DNA from: an uncultured Eubacteriales bacterium
GTDB taxonomy: Bacteria > Bacillota > Clostridia > Lachnospirales > Lachnospiraceae
DNA length: 20,441 nucleotides
Direction of reading: 5' to 3'
NCBI GenBank assembly: GCA_900545455.1
Contig: UQZF01000029.1
Span: 1 to 20,441 of the forward strand
The notes beneath the pieces were generated by a model. It saw only the letters and a list, made by a program, of their open reading frames with translations, did no database searches and was not told the origin of the DNA. Position 1 is the stretch's first letter. The number at the start of each line of letters is the position of its first letter. The position numbers were made by a program, and so were the translations under genes. This document shows, piece by piece, positions 1-7,654 of the stretch.

Positions 1-2
1 CA

Positions 3-164
3 CTTGACGAGGTGTGTCACGCATTCGACCTTCAGACGCCGATATGGCTTGACATCAATATCAATGATTTTAAGAAGCACAGCAGGACACGATTTACGCA
101 GGACAGTTTTGTCGAGCATATAGACTTCGACTACTTCGAAATCCATGTAATTGAGGAGGATTGA
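3..164 (+). CDS. C-terminal part of a small conserved hypothetical protein (5' truncated by window)
   Basis: An open frame enters from the left edge and ends at TGA 162-164. About 53 residues are visible. They are acidic and aromatic, contain a WLDININD stretch, and end in the acidic tail HVIEED. No signal peptide or membrane segment is visible. From memory it resembles short uncharacterised proteins of Clostridia, but no function can be assigned. Its last codons contain the GAGGAGG sequence (153-159) that serves as the ribosome binding site of the permease just downstream, so the two genes are probably translationally coupled. Confidence 0.6.
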   Translation, partial: LDEVCHAFDLQTPIWLDININDFKKHSRTRFTQDSFVEHIDFDYFEIHVIEED

Positions 165-169
165 GCAGC

Positions 170-1282
170 TTGAAAAATTTCATCTCTTTTGTCAAAAATG
201 AAACCGTACTGTCGGCTGCAGCCATTCTTGCAATTATATCCTCTTTTTTCGTTCACCCGGATGCCGAATATGCCGGATACATAGATTACAGAGTTATCGC
301 ACTGCTTTTCTGTCTGATGCTTGTCGTAGCGGCGTTTAAGGAGGTCGGCATGTTCGCTGCTCTCGGCTCACGTCTGCTGAAACACGCCAAAAGTACCCGC
401 AGCCTTGCACTTATACTTGTCTTTCTATGTTTTTTCAGTTCAATGTTCATAACCAATGATGTCGCTTTAATCACATTCGTGCCGTTTGCGGTTATGATGC
501 TGACACTTACAGAACAGACAAGCCTTATGATACCAATAATCACTTTGCAGACAATAGCCGCCAACCTTGGCAGTATGCTCACTCCGGTGGGGAATCCGCA
601 GAATCTGTATCTGTACTCCACGTTTCACATCACCTTCCGGGAATTTATATTGCGCATGCTGCCCTTGTCCGCCATATCGGCAATACTCCTGTTCATAGGC
701 GTATTGCTTTTAAAAAACACGTCGCTCTCAGGGCATACCGCCACATCCGATAACCGTATATCCGGAGGCTTCAGACCTGTAATATACATTCTTCTGTTTT
801 TTGTATGCACGGCATGTGTAGTCCGCATTATTGATTATCCTATAATGCTCGGCATTGTCATTGCCGCAATACTGCTATGTGACAGAACATTATTTAAAAA
901 AATTGATTATTATCTGCTCTTGACATTCGCGTGTTTTTTTATATTTATAGGCAATATGGAGCGCATTCCCGCCGTCTCATCCTTAATGAACAGTCTGATT
1001 TCAGGACGTGAAATGCTTCTCGGCATAGCTTTCTCGCAGGTTATAAGCAATGTGCCTGCCGCAATACTTCTGTCAGGTTTCACGGACAATTGCGTTCCTT
1101 TGCTCTACGGTGTTAATATCGGCGGACTCGGGACACTGATTGCTTCATTGGCAAGCATCATTTCATATCGCGGCTACTGTGCCTGCACAGATGCAAGAAA
1201 AGGCCGCTATGTACTTATATTCACAATATACAACCTGATTTTCCTCGCGGTATTGACATCAGCGGGCGTTCTGCTTCTGTAG
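170..1282 (+). CDS. SLC13/ArsB-NhaD (CitMHS-like) family permease
   Basis: This is an integral membrane protein of about 370 residues with roughly ten hydrophobic segments over its whole length. Two features are typical of the ion transporter superfamily that includes ArsB, NhaD and dicarboxylate carriers: the FITNDVALITFVPF stretch in the first half, with the NLGSMLTPVGNPQN motif after it, and a second repeat with SNVPAAILLSG near the C terminus. Such proteins move anions (arsenite, citrate, dicarboxylates) or exchange sodium for protons; the substrate cannot be read from the sequence. No in-frame ATG lies near the front. TTG 170 is preferred over TTG 161 because GAGGAGG (153-159) is 10 nt upstream of the former and only 1 nt from the latter. 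Start choice is moderately certain; the family is firm. Confidence 0.85.
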   Translation: MKNFISFVKNETVLSAAAILAIISSFFVHPDAEYAGYIDYRVIALLFCLMLVVAAFKEVGMFAALGSRLLKHAKSTRSLALILVFLCFFSSMFITNDVALITFVPFAVMMLTLTEQTSLMIPIITLQTIAANLGSMLTPVGNPQNLYLYSTFHITFREFILRMLPLSAISAILLFIGVLLLKNTSLSGHTATSDNRISGGFRPVIYILLFFVCTACVVRIIDYPIMLGIVIAAILLCDRTLFKKIDYYLLLTFACFFIFIGNMERIPAVSSLMNSLISGREMLLGIAFSQVISNVPAAILLSGFTDNCVPLLYGVNIGGLGTLIASLASIISYRGYCACTDARKGRYVLIFTIYNLIFLAVLTSAGVLLL

Positions 1283-1298
1283 CTGACATACACAGCAA

Positions 1299-1330
1299 AG
1301 GACAGGGTATGTTGATACACGCCCTGTCCT
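1299..1330. other. Stem-loop between convergent genes, possible transcript end
   Basis: Nine bases at 1299-1307 (AGGACAGGG) pair perfectly with 1322-1330 (CCCTGTCCT), and a small GTAT/ATAC pairing is possible in the loop. It sits 16 nt after the permease stop and between convergent genes, where a bidirectional terminator would be expected. No T-run follows on either strand, so a rho-independent role is unproven. The same ten bases, CCCTGTCCTC, recur at 1381-1390 inside the last codons of the small repeat protein. Confidence 0.45.
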
Positions 1331-1373
1331 CTCCGCCTTCCGGCCGGCAATTTTCTATGGCTTTACCGTCTGA

Positions 1374-1541
1374 CTACTTACCCTGTCCTCCATCGTGGCA
1401 GTTCTCTGTCTTATTCTCGCTCTTGTTGGTTGACTTATTCTGATTCTTGTTCTCGGACTTATTCTGGTTCTTGTTCGAGGACTTACTCTGCTCTCCGCCA
1501 TAATTATAAGATTTGTTCTGCTCGCTGTAATTTTCGCTCAT
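1374..1541 (-). CDS. Small Asn/Lys-rich tetrapeptide-repeat protein (55 aa)
   Basis: This 55-codon frame reads from ATG 1541 to TAG 1374. A GAGG ribosome binding site lies 6 nt upstream of the ATG. The protein starts MSENYSEQNK and continues with a tyrosine/glycine patch. It then has six tandem tetrapeptides of the form Asn-Lys-x-x (residues 23-46), and ends in a short tail with one Cys, one His and a Gly-rich end (NCHDGGQGK). It is extremely hydrophilic, with no signal peptide or membrane segment, and is probably intrinsically disordered. The consistent codon phase and a proper RBS argue for a real gene. Short N/K/Q-rich proteins of this look occur in Lachnospiraceae with no known role. It lies between the permease and another hypothetical gene, and function is unknown. 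Confidence 0.65.
   Translation of the reverse strand: MSENYSEQNKSYNYGGEQSKSSNKNQNKSENKNQNKSTNKSENKTENCHDGGQGK
1404..1475 (-). repeat. Three 24-bp tandem repeats inside the small N/K-rich gene
   Basis: Codons 23-46 consist of three imperfect 24-bp units. Each starts with the codons AAC AAG and has AAT AAG at the midpoint, so the protein period is 4 residues but the DNA period is 24 bp. Third and fourth tetrapeptide positions vary (NQ, SE, NQ, ST, SE, TE). This points to copy-number expansion of a coding minisatellite. Confidence 0.75.
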
Positions 1542-1620
1542 AATTGACCTCACTTCACTTATTTATTACGGAAGAATTACTTCCTCCGCCACGACAATAG
1601 TATGTACAACACAAGCGTAA

Positions 1621-1989
1621 TCATACATGGCAGACACACATTTTTTTCAAAATATTTTTAGCAGTCTCCGTCTGCTCCATCGAATATGCGCATCTGCTTT
1701 CATCTTCCCAGTATGTCACGATTTCCACATCCTTAAGCAGTTTTTCATCGGCAACGGCATACTCGTCGAATGCCTGTCCCGGGTTTAATACCTGATAGTC
1801 AAGACGACTTTTCAGTATGCATATCCTGTGCCCTTTCGGTATATAAAAGTTGACATTATACGCCGGTTCAGTCCCGCTGTTCCATATTCTCAGATAAATC
1901 TTTTTATCTTCCTTGCGTATTATTTTTGCCTGTACATACGCTCCGCTTATACTTAATTTCTCTTTTTCTCTTGGATGATGAATCTTCAT
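1621..1989 (-). CDS. Hypothetical protein, 122 aa, predicted beta-rich domain
   Basis: The start ATG at 1989 is preceded by a strong GAGGAGG six bases upstream. The protein is soluble, has no signal peptide, and shows alternating hydrophobic strands. The central segment YLRIWNSGTEPAYNVNFYIPKG resembles the strand-turn pattern of Ig-like or CARDB-type beta-sandwich domains, where a 'N.G.. A.NV.. ' signature is common. The C-terminal 25 residues are probably helical (TETAKNILKKM) and end in a CVC pair. No catalytic motif is recognisable. It reads in the same direction as the small repeat gene downstream, with 79 bp between them that contain only a weak GGAAG/CTTCC hairpin (1570-1584). Function unknown. 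Confidence 0.7.
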   Translation of the reverse strand: MKIHHPREKEKLSISGAYVQAKIIRKEDKKIYLRIWNSGTEPAYNVNFYIPKGHRICILKSRLDYQVLNPGQAFDEYAVADEKLLKDVEIVTYWEDESRCAYSMEQTETAKNILKKMCVCHV

Positions 1990-2076
1990 ACACTGCCTCC
2001 TCTCATCAATTACGCTCTCCCTTTGTCACCTTAAGTTTACCAAAAATCACATTCGTAAAACTGCCAATCGTTCGAC

Positions 2077-2116
2077 AAAAAAAGCCATCTGCCGACATAC
2101 TTTGCAGATGACTTTT
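2077..2116 (-). terminator. Rho-independent terminator of the PAS/CDF operon
   Basis: Read on the minus strand, AAAAGTCATCTGC (2116-2104) pairs with GCAGATGGCTTTT (2092-2080) as 13 bp including one G.U wobble. The strand then runs on into an unbroken T7. The structure begins 26 bp after the stop of the CDF transporter gene. The wobble works only on the minus-strand RNA, which fixes the orientation. Confidence 0.85.
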
Positions 2117-2141
2117 CATTAACATATTTATATATTTTCTT

Positions 2142-3299
2142 TTACCTCACATAAGCCCTGTCTATATCAACTATAACGTGGTATCTGCTGTCAAGCTCGG
2201 AGGCAGCCTTCTGTATTTTATCTATAAGCTCCTCCTCCGTGCCCTTATAACCGTAAGGTACAACCACATCGAATATAAGATTGGTTCTCTCTCTCCCTCT
2301 GACCATACGAAAATCATGTATCGACATGGCCGGATCAATATTAAATATCTGTTCATTCATATATGCCATGATATGCTTCAATTCACCGTTGTTTCTGTCA
2401 ATCGGATCCATATGTATGACCGCTTCACATCCCAATCTGCTCTTGATTTCCCTCTCAATGGTGTCTATCTCTTCATGCAGCTCAAAAATATCTCCGTCAC
2501 CCGGAACTTCAGCATGAAGTGAAATCATCACACGCCCGGGACCATAATCATGAACAACAAGATCATGCACTCCAAGCACAAGTTCATGTGCCATTACTAT
2601 GCTCTCTATCTCCTTTACAAACTTCTCATCCGGTGCTTTTCCAAGCAGCGGACTTATTGTATCCTTTGCCGCATCATATCCCGCATACAGAATAAAGCAT
2701 GCTACGGCAACACCGCATATACCATCAATATTGATATTGCAGAACCTGCAAAGCAGGACTGAAATAAGTACCACGCTTGTCGCTACGGTATCGCTCAGGC
2801 TGTCTATCGCTGTCGCCTTCATAGCTGCCGAATCAATCTTGGCTCCCACACGCCTGTTGTAAATACACATGTACACTTTAACGCCAATCGACGCAAGAAG
2901 CACTATGACTGACGCAATACTTGTATCAACAGCTTCAGGTTTTATAATCTTTGCCACCGACGAGTGCCCGAGCTCAAGTCCCATGACAATTATGATGACG
3001 GACACAACGAATCCCGATATGTACTCAAATCTCCCATGCCCAAACGGGTGCTCCGGATCAGGTTTTTTTCCCGCAAATCTGAATCCGACAAGCGTTATGA
3101 ATGATGACCCCGCATCCGACAGGTTATTAAATGCATCCGCCGTAATCGCTATAGAACCGCTCAAAAATCCTACTGCATATTTTCCTATAAACAACAATAT
3201 ATTGAGTACAATACCCAGTATGCTGCATAGACTTCCGTATGCCTTTCTGACGTCCTCGGTATTATCCTTTATAAAAATTTTTGACAGCAATGTAACCAT
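2142..3299 (-). CDS. Cation diffusion facilitator (CDF) family metal transporter, probably Mn2+ type
   Basis: A 385-residue membrane protein of the CDF family, which exports divalent metal ions in exchange for protons. It has about six membrane segments in residues 20-215, the family signature HPFGHGR (about 84-90), and a C-terminal cytoplasmic domain of about 160 residues with a further repeat-like extension ending DIDRAYVR. The transport-site quartet reads Asn58 and Asp62 in TM2 (within DAFNNLSD) and Asp166 and Asp170 in TM5 (DSLSD). The usual zinc exporters have His-Asp pairs, and N-D/D-D is the pattern reported for manganese CDFs such as MntE. ATG 3299 is chosen because it has a GGGGGA ribosome binding site. 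A TTG at 3329 lies inside the upstream gene without one. It starts 19 nt after the upstream stop, so the two form an operon. Confidence 0.88.
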   Translation of the reverse strand: MVTLLSKIFIKDNTEDVRKAYGSLCSILGIVLNILLFIGKYAVGFLSGSIAITADAFNNLSDAGSSFITLVGFRFAGKKPDPEHPFGHGRFEYISGFVVSVIIIVMGLELGHSSVAKIIKPEAVDTSIASVIVLLASIGVKVYMCIYNRRVGAKIDSAAMKATAIDSLSDTVATSVVLISVLLCRFCNINIDGICGVAVACFILYAGYDAAKDTISPLLGKAPDEKFVKEIESIVMAHELVLGVHDLVVHDYGPGRVMISLHAEVPGDGDIFELHEEIDTIEREIKSRLGCEAVIHMDPIDRNNGELKHIMAYMNEQIFNIDPAMSIHDFRMVRGRERTNLIFDVVVPYGYKGTEEELIDKIQKAASELDSRYHVIVDIDRAYVR

Positions 3300-3318
3300 A
3301 CTATTTTCCCCCGCTCTT

Positions 3319-4788
3319 CTAGCGTCCAATATATTTCATGCAAAAATCCGCCGCATATTTTATTGTATTGAACGCATTCAGCTCTTCCGCGCTCCATACA
3401 TGTGACTGTGTATAATACTCAAGCGAAACTATATATCTGACACCATCGTTACATTCGTATCCTGCCTGTGCAAAACTTCTCACCGAACTCAGTCCTATCA
3501 TTCGTCCATAGCTGCTGCTATCCGGATATGAATTGACGTCACTGACAATGTACGGTTCCCAGAAAGTCACCTTTTCTTCTATAACATCCGGTTCTCCGCT
3601 CACATGAAGCAGACACCCCTTCGGAATGTTTTTCACAGTTTCTCCACACCATTCACCGGTTTCAGCGTACTCCCCGCTTCCACACACGCTCAATGTTACT
3701 CTCTCAAAACCGTATGCTTTTCCGACTTCTTCGAGCAGTGTATTCATACAATTCAACGCATATTTTTCAAGTTCCTCTGTCGTCTCCGCATTTTTCTCCA
3801 TTGCCTGTATTAAGTCTATAACGCTCTCAGCAATAGTATCATCCTGCTTTGCACATGCCTCCTCACGGGAATGTTCATCGTCTTTCCTATAAAAAACAAC
3901 ATCTTCATTCTCATTATCAAAAGCACGTTCAAGCGACTGCACAGCCCTGTAATATATGTCTTTTCCCATACCGCGTATATTTTTTTCATAATTAACGCCC
4001 ACATATACACCGAGTTTTCCGCCTTTGAGGTAATCCATGTATTGTACTCCAAGCTCCTCCAGTTCATGTACACTTCTCGCAACCGCATCTCCAAGCTCTG
4101 CAATGTTCTCCATCGCCCCGGTAAATACGGCAAAACGTCCTGCAGCAGCTCTGCACACAAGTGTGCCATGAGGATAGCATCTTCTTATGCGTCTGATAAG
4201 ATTTATAAGAAACTCTTCCTCCTTATTCCTGCTCATTTCACACACAACATTATCATATTCGGAAATATCATATACTATGCATGCAATCATCGTATCCGAC
4301 TTATGTTTTGCAATGTATCGTTCCAAAGCATCCATGACATCTTTTTCATCGGAAAGTCCCATCATATCCATCACATGCCCGGAAGCACCCATCGTCTGTT
4401 CCCTTTTTGATGTCATATAATTGTGGACATCCGCAACTCTTCCCAACACTTCTACCGGGACTCCCTGCTCAAACTTCGTTCTTGCAATCAGTCTGTACCA
4501 GCGGTAGTCAGAACTGATATGAAGCCTCATTCTAAAAAAGCCTTCTATCGTACCTGCATCCCCGCTCTTAATCCTGTCTGCAAGCTTCTGAAACGTCTGT
4601 ATATCGTCAGGATAAATCATCTTGGCATTTATCATCGAGCTGTCAAAATCGGACAACCAGGCTCCATACTTGGCAAGCTCGCTCCTATCGGAGTACTGCA
4701 TGAATTTCCCGGTTATAATGTCATATCTGAATACTATATCACCTGCCGCCTGTGCAACTTCTCTGAAAATATCGCCCGCTTCTCTCAT
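3319..4788 (-). CDS. PAS – degenerate GGDEF – GAF-like sensory protein
   Basis: A 489-residue soluble protein with no membrane segment. Residues about 8-125 form a PAS domain, with the hallmark end YRWYRLIARTKF and a VLGRVADV strand. Residues about 165-303 have the length and pattern of a GGDEF domain, from IVYDISEYDNV to the final strand. The signature loop, however, reads AAAGRFAVF (about 214-222) where an active cyclase has GGDEF, so diguanylate cyclase activity is not expected. Residues about 335-489 look like a GAF-type sensor (ends in SLEYYTQSHVWSAEELNAF). It may bind a nucleotide or small ligand and act as a receiver rather than an enzyme. An AGGAGG lies 8 nt before the ATG. It is followed 19 nt later by the CDF transporter gene. 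Confidence 0.75.
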   Translation of the reverse strand: MREAGDIFREVAQAAGDIVFRYDIITGKFMQYSDRSELAKYGAWLSDFDSSMINAKMIYPDDIQTFQKLADRIKSGDAGTIEGFFRMRLHISSDYRWYRLIARTKFEQGVPVEVLGRVADVHNYMTSKREQTMGASGHVMDMMGLSDEKDVMDALERYIAKHKSDTMIACIVYDISEYDNVVCEMSRNKEEEFLINLIRRIRRCYPHGTLVCRAAAGRFAVFTGAMENIAELGDAVARSVHELEELGVQYMDYLKGGKLGVYVGVNYEKNIRGMGKDIYYRAVQSLERAFDNENEDVVFYRKDDEHSREEACAKQDDTIAESVIDLIQAMEKNAETTEELEKYALNCMNTLLEEVGKAYGFERVTLSVCGSGEYAETGEWCGETVKNIPKGCLLHVSGEPDVIEEKVTFWEPYIVSDVNSYPDSSSYGRMIGLSSVRSFAQAGYECNDGVRYIVSLEYYTQSHVWSAEELNAFNTIKYAADFCMKYIGR

Positions 4789-4863
4789 TGCCCTCTCCTC
4801 CTATGCTAACCTTCTCTTTAACCCTTATACAATTTTTCGAAACTACATCATCATAATAACACA

Positions 4864-4901
4864 AACGGCGGCATATTAAAAGTCTCTAATATACCGCCGT
4901 T
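4864..4901 (-). terminator. Hairpin terminator after the FKBP/trigger-factor lipoprotein gene
   Basis: AACGGCGG plus ATATTA (4864-4878, one intervening base) pairs with TAATAT plus CCGCCGTT (4887-4901). This gives 14 paired bases with one mismatch and an 8-nt loop. It starts 28 bp downstream of the gene ending at 4929. The minus-strand tail after it is only moderately T-rich (TTGTGTTATTATG), so termination is likely but not textbook. Confidence 0.6.
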
Positions 4902-4928
4902 CCATTTTCAATCAGTTACTATTGAATA

Positions 4929-6107
4929 TTATTCATTTATTACCATATTGTTGTTCTCTACAATATAATCGGAAACAATATCGAAGATGAAGCTCTCACG
5001 AACATACTCCTCGCCATACTGCTCAATGAATGCCGCTGCAGAGTCAAATCCGTTCTGTGCCGCAGTATCCTGTGCTCTTGTATTGTACTCCTCATCAGTC
5101 AATGTCATTCCGAGATTCTTGAAAATCTCACAAGCTGCCATAATGTAGCCGACCTCCTGCTTAGCCATTGCCTGGCACTCCTCTGTGAGGTCGTCTGTAG
5201 TCATGTTATACATACCCGAAAGGAATGAAGCCATATCCATACCGTAAAGTGACGCATAGTAAGTAAAGTACTGAACATAGTAGTTGTAGTAGTCATCTGC
5301 TATACCCGATAACTTCTCTTCAGGATATGATGCTATTGTGCTGTTCTCGATAATCTTGTTCCAGAGAGCATTCTCATACTCTGTCTGCTGATCAGACTGA
5401 GCCTTGGATATAAGCTCTGTCTCAATAAACTTTCTGTAATCATCCGCTGATGTGTACTCACCGTTAGTGTAGAGATTGACAAACTCGTCACCCCACTCAT
5501 ACTCATCCTTATCGCCCTCAATGTAGTTAACGGTAACAGTAAATACAGTCTCCTTACCTGCTAAATCAGGATTGTTGGTGTAATCATCAGGGAATGTGCA
5601 TTTAAGCTCATATTCCTTGCCGACTTCAAGTCCTGCAAGCTGTTCATCAAGGTCGCTGATAAATCTTCCCGAACCTACAGTATAAGTCTGGGATGTAGCT
5701 GTACCGCCCTCAAACGCCGTACCGTCAAGTGCACCGCTGTAATCAAGATTGATAACATCTCCGTCCTTCGTCGTTCCTGTTGTAATATGCTCAGGCTCAA
5801 CCATATTAGTGTTATAGTAGCTCACAATTGAATCGATAGAGTTCTGAACCTGCTCGTCCGTAACTACGGCCGCATCAACTTCTATATCAAGTCCCGTGTA
5901 GTCACCTAATGTAAGATACTCACTGTAATCCGTAACCTCTGTTGTCTGTGTAACAGGCTGTGCCTCTGTAGTCTCGGCTGTTGAATCTGCTACTGTTGTC
6001 TCACCGTCGGCTGCCGTTGTTGTGTCATTCTTCCCACCCTTATTGCAGGCTGTAAGGCCAAATACCATTGTTCCTGCAAGCACAAGTGCTAATACTCTCT
6101 TTTTCAC
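4929..6107 (-). CDS. Lipoprotein foldase: FKBP-type PPIase with trigger-factor-like C-terminal region
   Basis: A 392-residue exported lipoprotein. The signal peptide (residues 1-20) ends in the lipobox LTAC with Cys21 as the lipidated residue. It is followed by a Thr/Ala/Glu-rich linker to about residue 60. An FKBP-type peptidyl-prolyl isomerase domain covers about 113-197, with the motifs GDVINLDYSG, FEGG, VGSGRFI and the end strand FTVTVNYI. The following 190 residues are helical and Tyr/Glu-rich, as in the C-terminal chaperone domain of trigger factor. No ribosome-binding N-terminal domain exists; the signal peptide replaces it. It probably helps fold secreted proteins at the outer face of the membrane. 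The start is GTG 6107 with GGAGG 7 nt upstream. Chaperone role is inferred from domain content. Confidence 0.85.
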   Translation of the reverse strand: MKKRVLALVLAGTMVFGLTACNKGGKNDTTTAADGETTVADSTAETTEAQPVTQTTEVTDYSEYLTLGDYTGLDIEVDAAVVTDEQVQNSIDSIVSYYNTNMVEPEHITTGTTKDGDVINLDYSGALDGTAFEGGTATSQTYTVGSGRFISDLDEQLAGLEVGKEYELKCTFPDDYTNNPDLAGKETVFTVTVNYIEGDKDEYEWGDEFVNLYTNGEYTSADDYRKFIETELISKAQSDQQTEYENALWNKIIENSTIASYPEEKLSGIADDYYNYYVQYFTYYASLYGMDMASFLSGMYNMTTDDLTEECQAMAKQEVGYIMAACEIFKNLGMTLTDEEYNTRAQDTAAQNGFDSAAAFIEQYGEEYVRESFIFDIVSDYIVENNNMVINE

Positions 6108-6139
6108 TGTATTTCCTCCAATTCTTCCCCTTCAGGAAT

Positions 6140-6181
6140 AAAAAAACTAAATAGCTGTCTATTCGCGACAGCTATTTAGTT
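6140..6181 (-). terminator. Strong rho-independent terminator after the AAA+ ATPase gene
   Basis: A perfect 15-bp stem pairs 6145-6159 with 6167-6181 around a 7-nt loop. On the minus strand it runs directly into seven T residues (6146-6140). It lies 63 bp beyond the stop of the AAA+ ATPase gene and immediately ahead of the lipoprotein foldase gene, insulating the two. Confidence 0.92.
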
Positions 6182-6208
6182 ATATCACACTTCACCTGTA
6201 AAAGTAAA
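6179..6208 (-). promoter_or_regulatory. Possible sigma-A promoter for the lipoprotein foldase gene
   Basis: On the minus strand TTTACT (6208-6203) and TATAAC (6184-6179) are separated by 18 bp, matching the consensus at 4/6 and 5/6 bases. The -10 overlaps the outer arm of the terminator hairpin, so transcription would start inside it. It is weak and based only on matching. Confidence 0.3.
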
Positions 6209-6244
6209 GCAAATCCATAAAGTTCACATATTTTTCACCAATTT

Positions 6245-7597
6245 CTAGCTTACGTTCACGAAGTTTTCAAGATCATCCGCCTCAATCGTAAGAAGCATCT
6301 GTTCATCAATGGCACTAATGTTCTTGACAAGCCGCGTCGCCTGCTTAGAAACGGCCTTCTCAAAGTAATTCCTTACCTCTCTGGCATTGGCAAAATTCTC
6401 GGTCTTGTTCGCACATGCCTGCACAAAATATTCTTTTGCCTTTGCCTTGGCTTCCTCTGACAAAATATAGTCCTGATTCTTCGCCATTCCTATAAGTATC
6501 TGGTAAAGTTCATCCGGATTATAATCGTCAAAGAAAATGAACTTATTGAATCTGGAACGGAGTCCCGGGTTGGAGCTTAAAAACTCATCCATCAGATCAG
6601 GATAGCCTGCAACAATCACAACAAGATTGTCTCTGTTGTCCTCCATTGCCTTCAACAGGGTATCCACTGCCTCCTGCCCGAAATCTCCTTCTCCTTTGTT
6701 CGCTGTAAGCGTATAAGCCTCATCGATAAAAAGTATGCCTCCGAGCGCCTGCTCAACGACACCCGTAACCTTGGTTGCGGTCTGACCTATATACCCGCTC
6801 ACAAGCCCCGAACGGTCAACCTCGACGAGCTGTCCGCCCGAAAGAATTCCGAGTGAATTGTAGATGTCGGCGAGCATTCGTGCCACCGTCGTCTTACCTG
6901 TACCCGGATTTCCCGAAAACACAAGGTGCTTCGACACGTTCGGCTGCTTCATTCCTTTCTCCTCGCGGAGCTTCTGGATTCTCAACAGGTTAACAAGGCT
7001 GTTGACCTCCTGCTTAACGCCCTCGAGCCCGACAAGTGAATTAAGCTCCTCAAGCACCTCGTCAATCGAACGCTTCTCGGCTTTCTTGGTATTTACCGAG
7101 AGCTTGCTGTCATAAAGTCCGTATTCCTTCAGGAACTTCTCCATTATCGTCATGTAATCCGTGAGAAGCTTTACCTCTTGCTCGCTGGTCACATCATTGC
7201 ACGCAATGAACTCCTGTCCGAGCGCACGGAACGTATTGACAAGATTATTGGCTCTCTTCTTATCATCGCCTAACTTGCGTGCCGCATCGCAAAGCACAAA
7301 CCCCTTAAGTGCAAACGGAACCTTCTTAGTATATGTATCATCGTTAAGCTTATCATATATTCTGATGGACTTCATCTGTGCCTCGGTCATCTTATAACCG
7401 AGAGCATTATTGATAAACGAAATTTCCTTTTCATCAATATACCCGTCGCCCTCACTCAAATATACAAGAAACTTAAGGAACTCATATCTTAAATTCTCGC
7501 GAAACGTGGTATTAAGCTTGTCCTTAATAACTCCGGCACGCTCAATCTCCTCCGCCTGTTTAAGACACTCCTCTACCTGTTGTTTAATATCCGACAT
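6245..7597 (-). CDS. CbxX/CfqX (SpoVK-type) AAA+ ATPase with N-terminal TerB-like domain
   Basis: A 450-residue cytoplasmic protein. Residues about 30-155 are helical and acidic with a 'LSEGDGYIDEKE' stretch near residue 48, as in TerB-like domains. The AAA+ core (about 183-445) has Walker A GNPGTGKTT (229-237), Walker B ILFIDE (288-293), IVAGYPDLMDEFL after it, and the arginine motif SNPGLRSRF (342-350). This belongs to the CbxX/CfqX group that also holds SpoVK of Bacillus. CbxX relatives remodel protein complexes such as Rubisco, but the substrate here is unknown. The SpoVK name should not be taken to mean a sporulation role. RBS GGGAG lies 6 nt before ATG 7597. A possible TATAAT -10 is at 7643-7648 (minus) without a clear -35. 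Confidence 0.88.
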   Translation of the reverse strand: MSDIKQQVEECLKQAEEIERAGVIKDKLNTTFRENLRYEFLKFLVYLSEGDGYIDEKEISFINNALGYKMTEAQMKSIRIYDKLNDDTYTKKVPFALKGFVLCDAARKLGDDKKRANNLVNTFRALGQEFIACNDVTSEQEVKLLTDYMTIMEKFLKEYGLYDSKLSVNTKKAEKRSIDEVLEELNSLVGLEGVKQEVNSLVNLLRIQKLREEKGMKQPNVSKHLVFSGNPGTGKTTVARMLADIYNSLGILSGGQLVEVDRSGLVSGYIGQTATKVTGVVEQALGGILFIDEAYTLTANKGEGDFGQEAVDTLLKAMEDNRDNLVVIVAGYPDLMDEFLSSNPGLRSRFNKFIFFDDYNPDELYQILIGMAKNQDYILSEEAKAKAKEYFVQACANKTENFANAREVRNYFEKAVSKQATRLVKNISAIDEQMLLTIEADDLENFVNVS

Positions 7598-7654
7598 GCT
7601 CTCTCCCTCTCACAGCCTGCAAAAGCCGCATCACCATTGACAATTATAATAATA

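Noticed and set aside
1299..1330. Confirmed bidirectional terminator
   Set aside because: The 9-bp stem is clear but no T-run follows on either strand, so it is listed only as a stem-loop.
1404..1475. Tandem repeats as a possible CRISPR array
   Set aside because: The 24-bp units abut without unique spacers and stay in one reading frame, so they are a coding minisatellite.
3319..4788. Active diguanylate cyclase
   Set aside because: The signature loop reads AAAGRF instead of GGDEF, losing the glycines and acidic residue needed for catalysis.
6245..7597. Naming the AAA+ ATPase as sporulation protein SpoVK
   Set aside because: Similarity is to the CbxX/CfqX core only; the TerB-like front half and lack of sporulation neighbours do not support the name.
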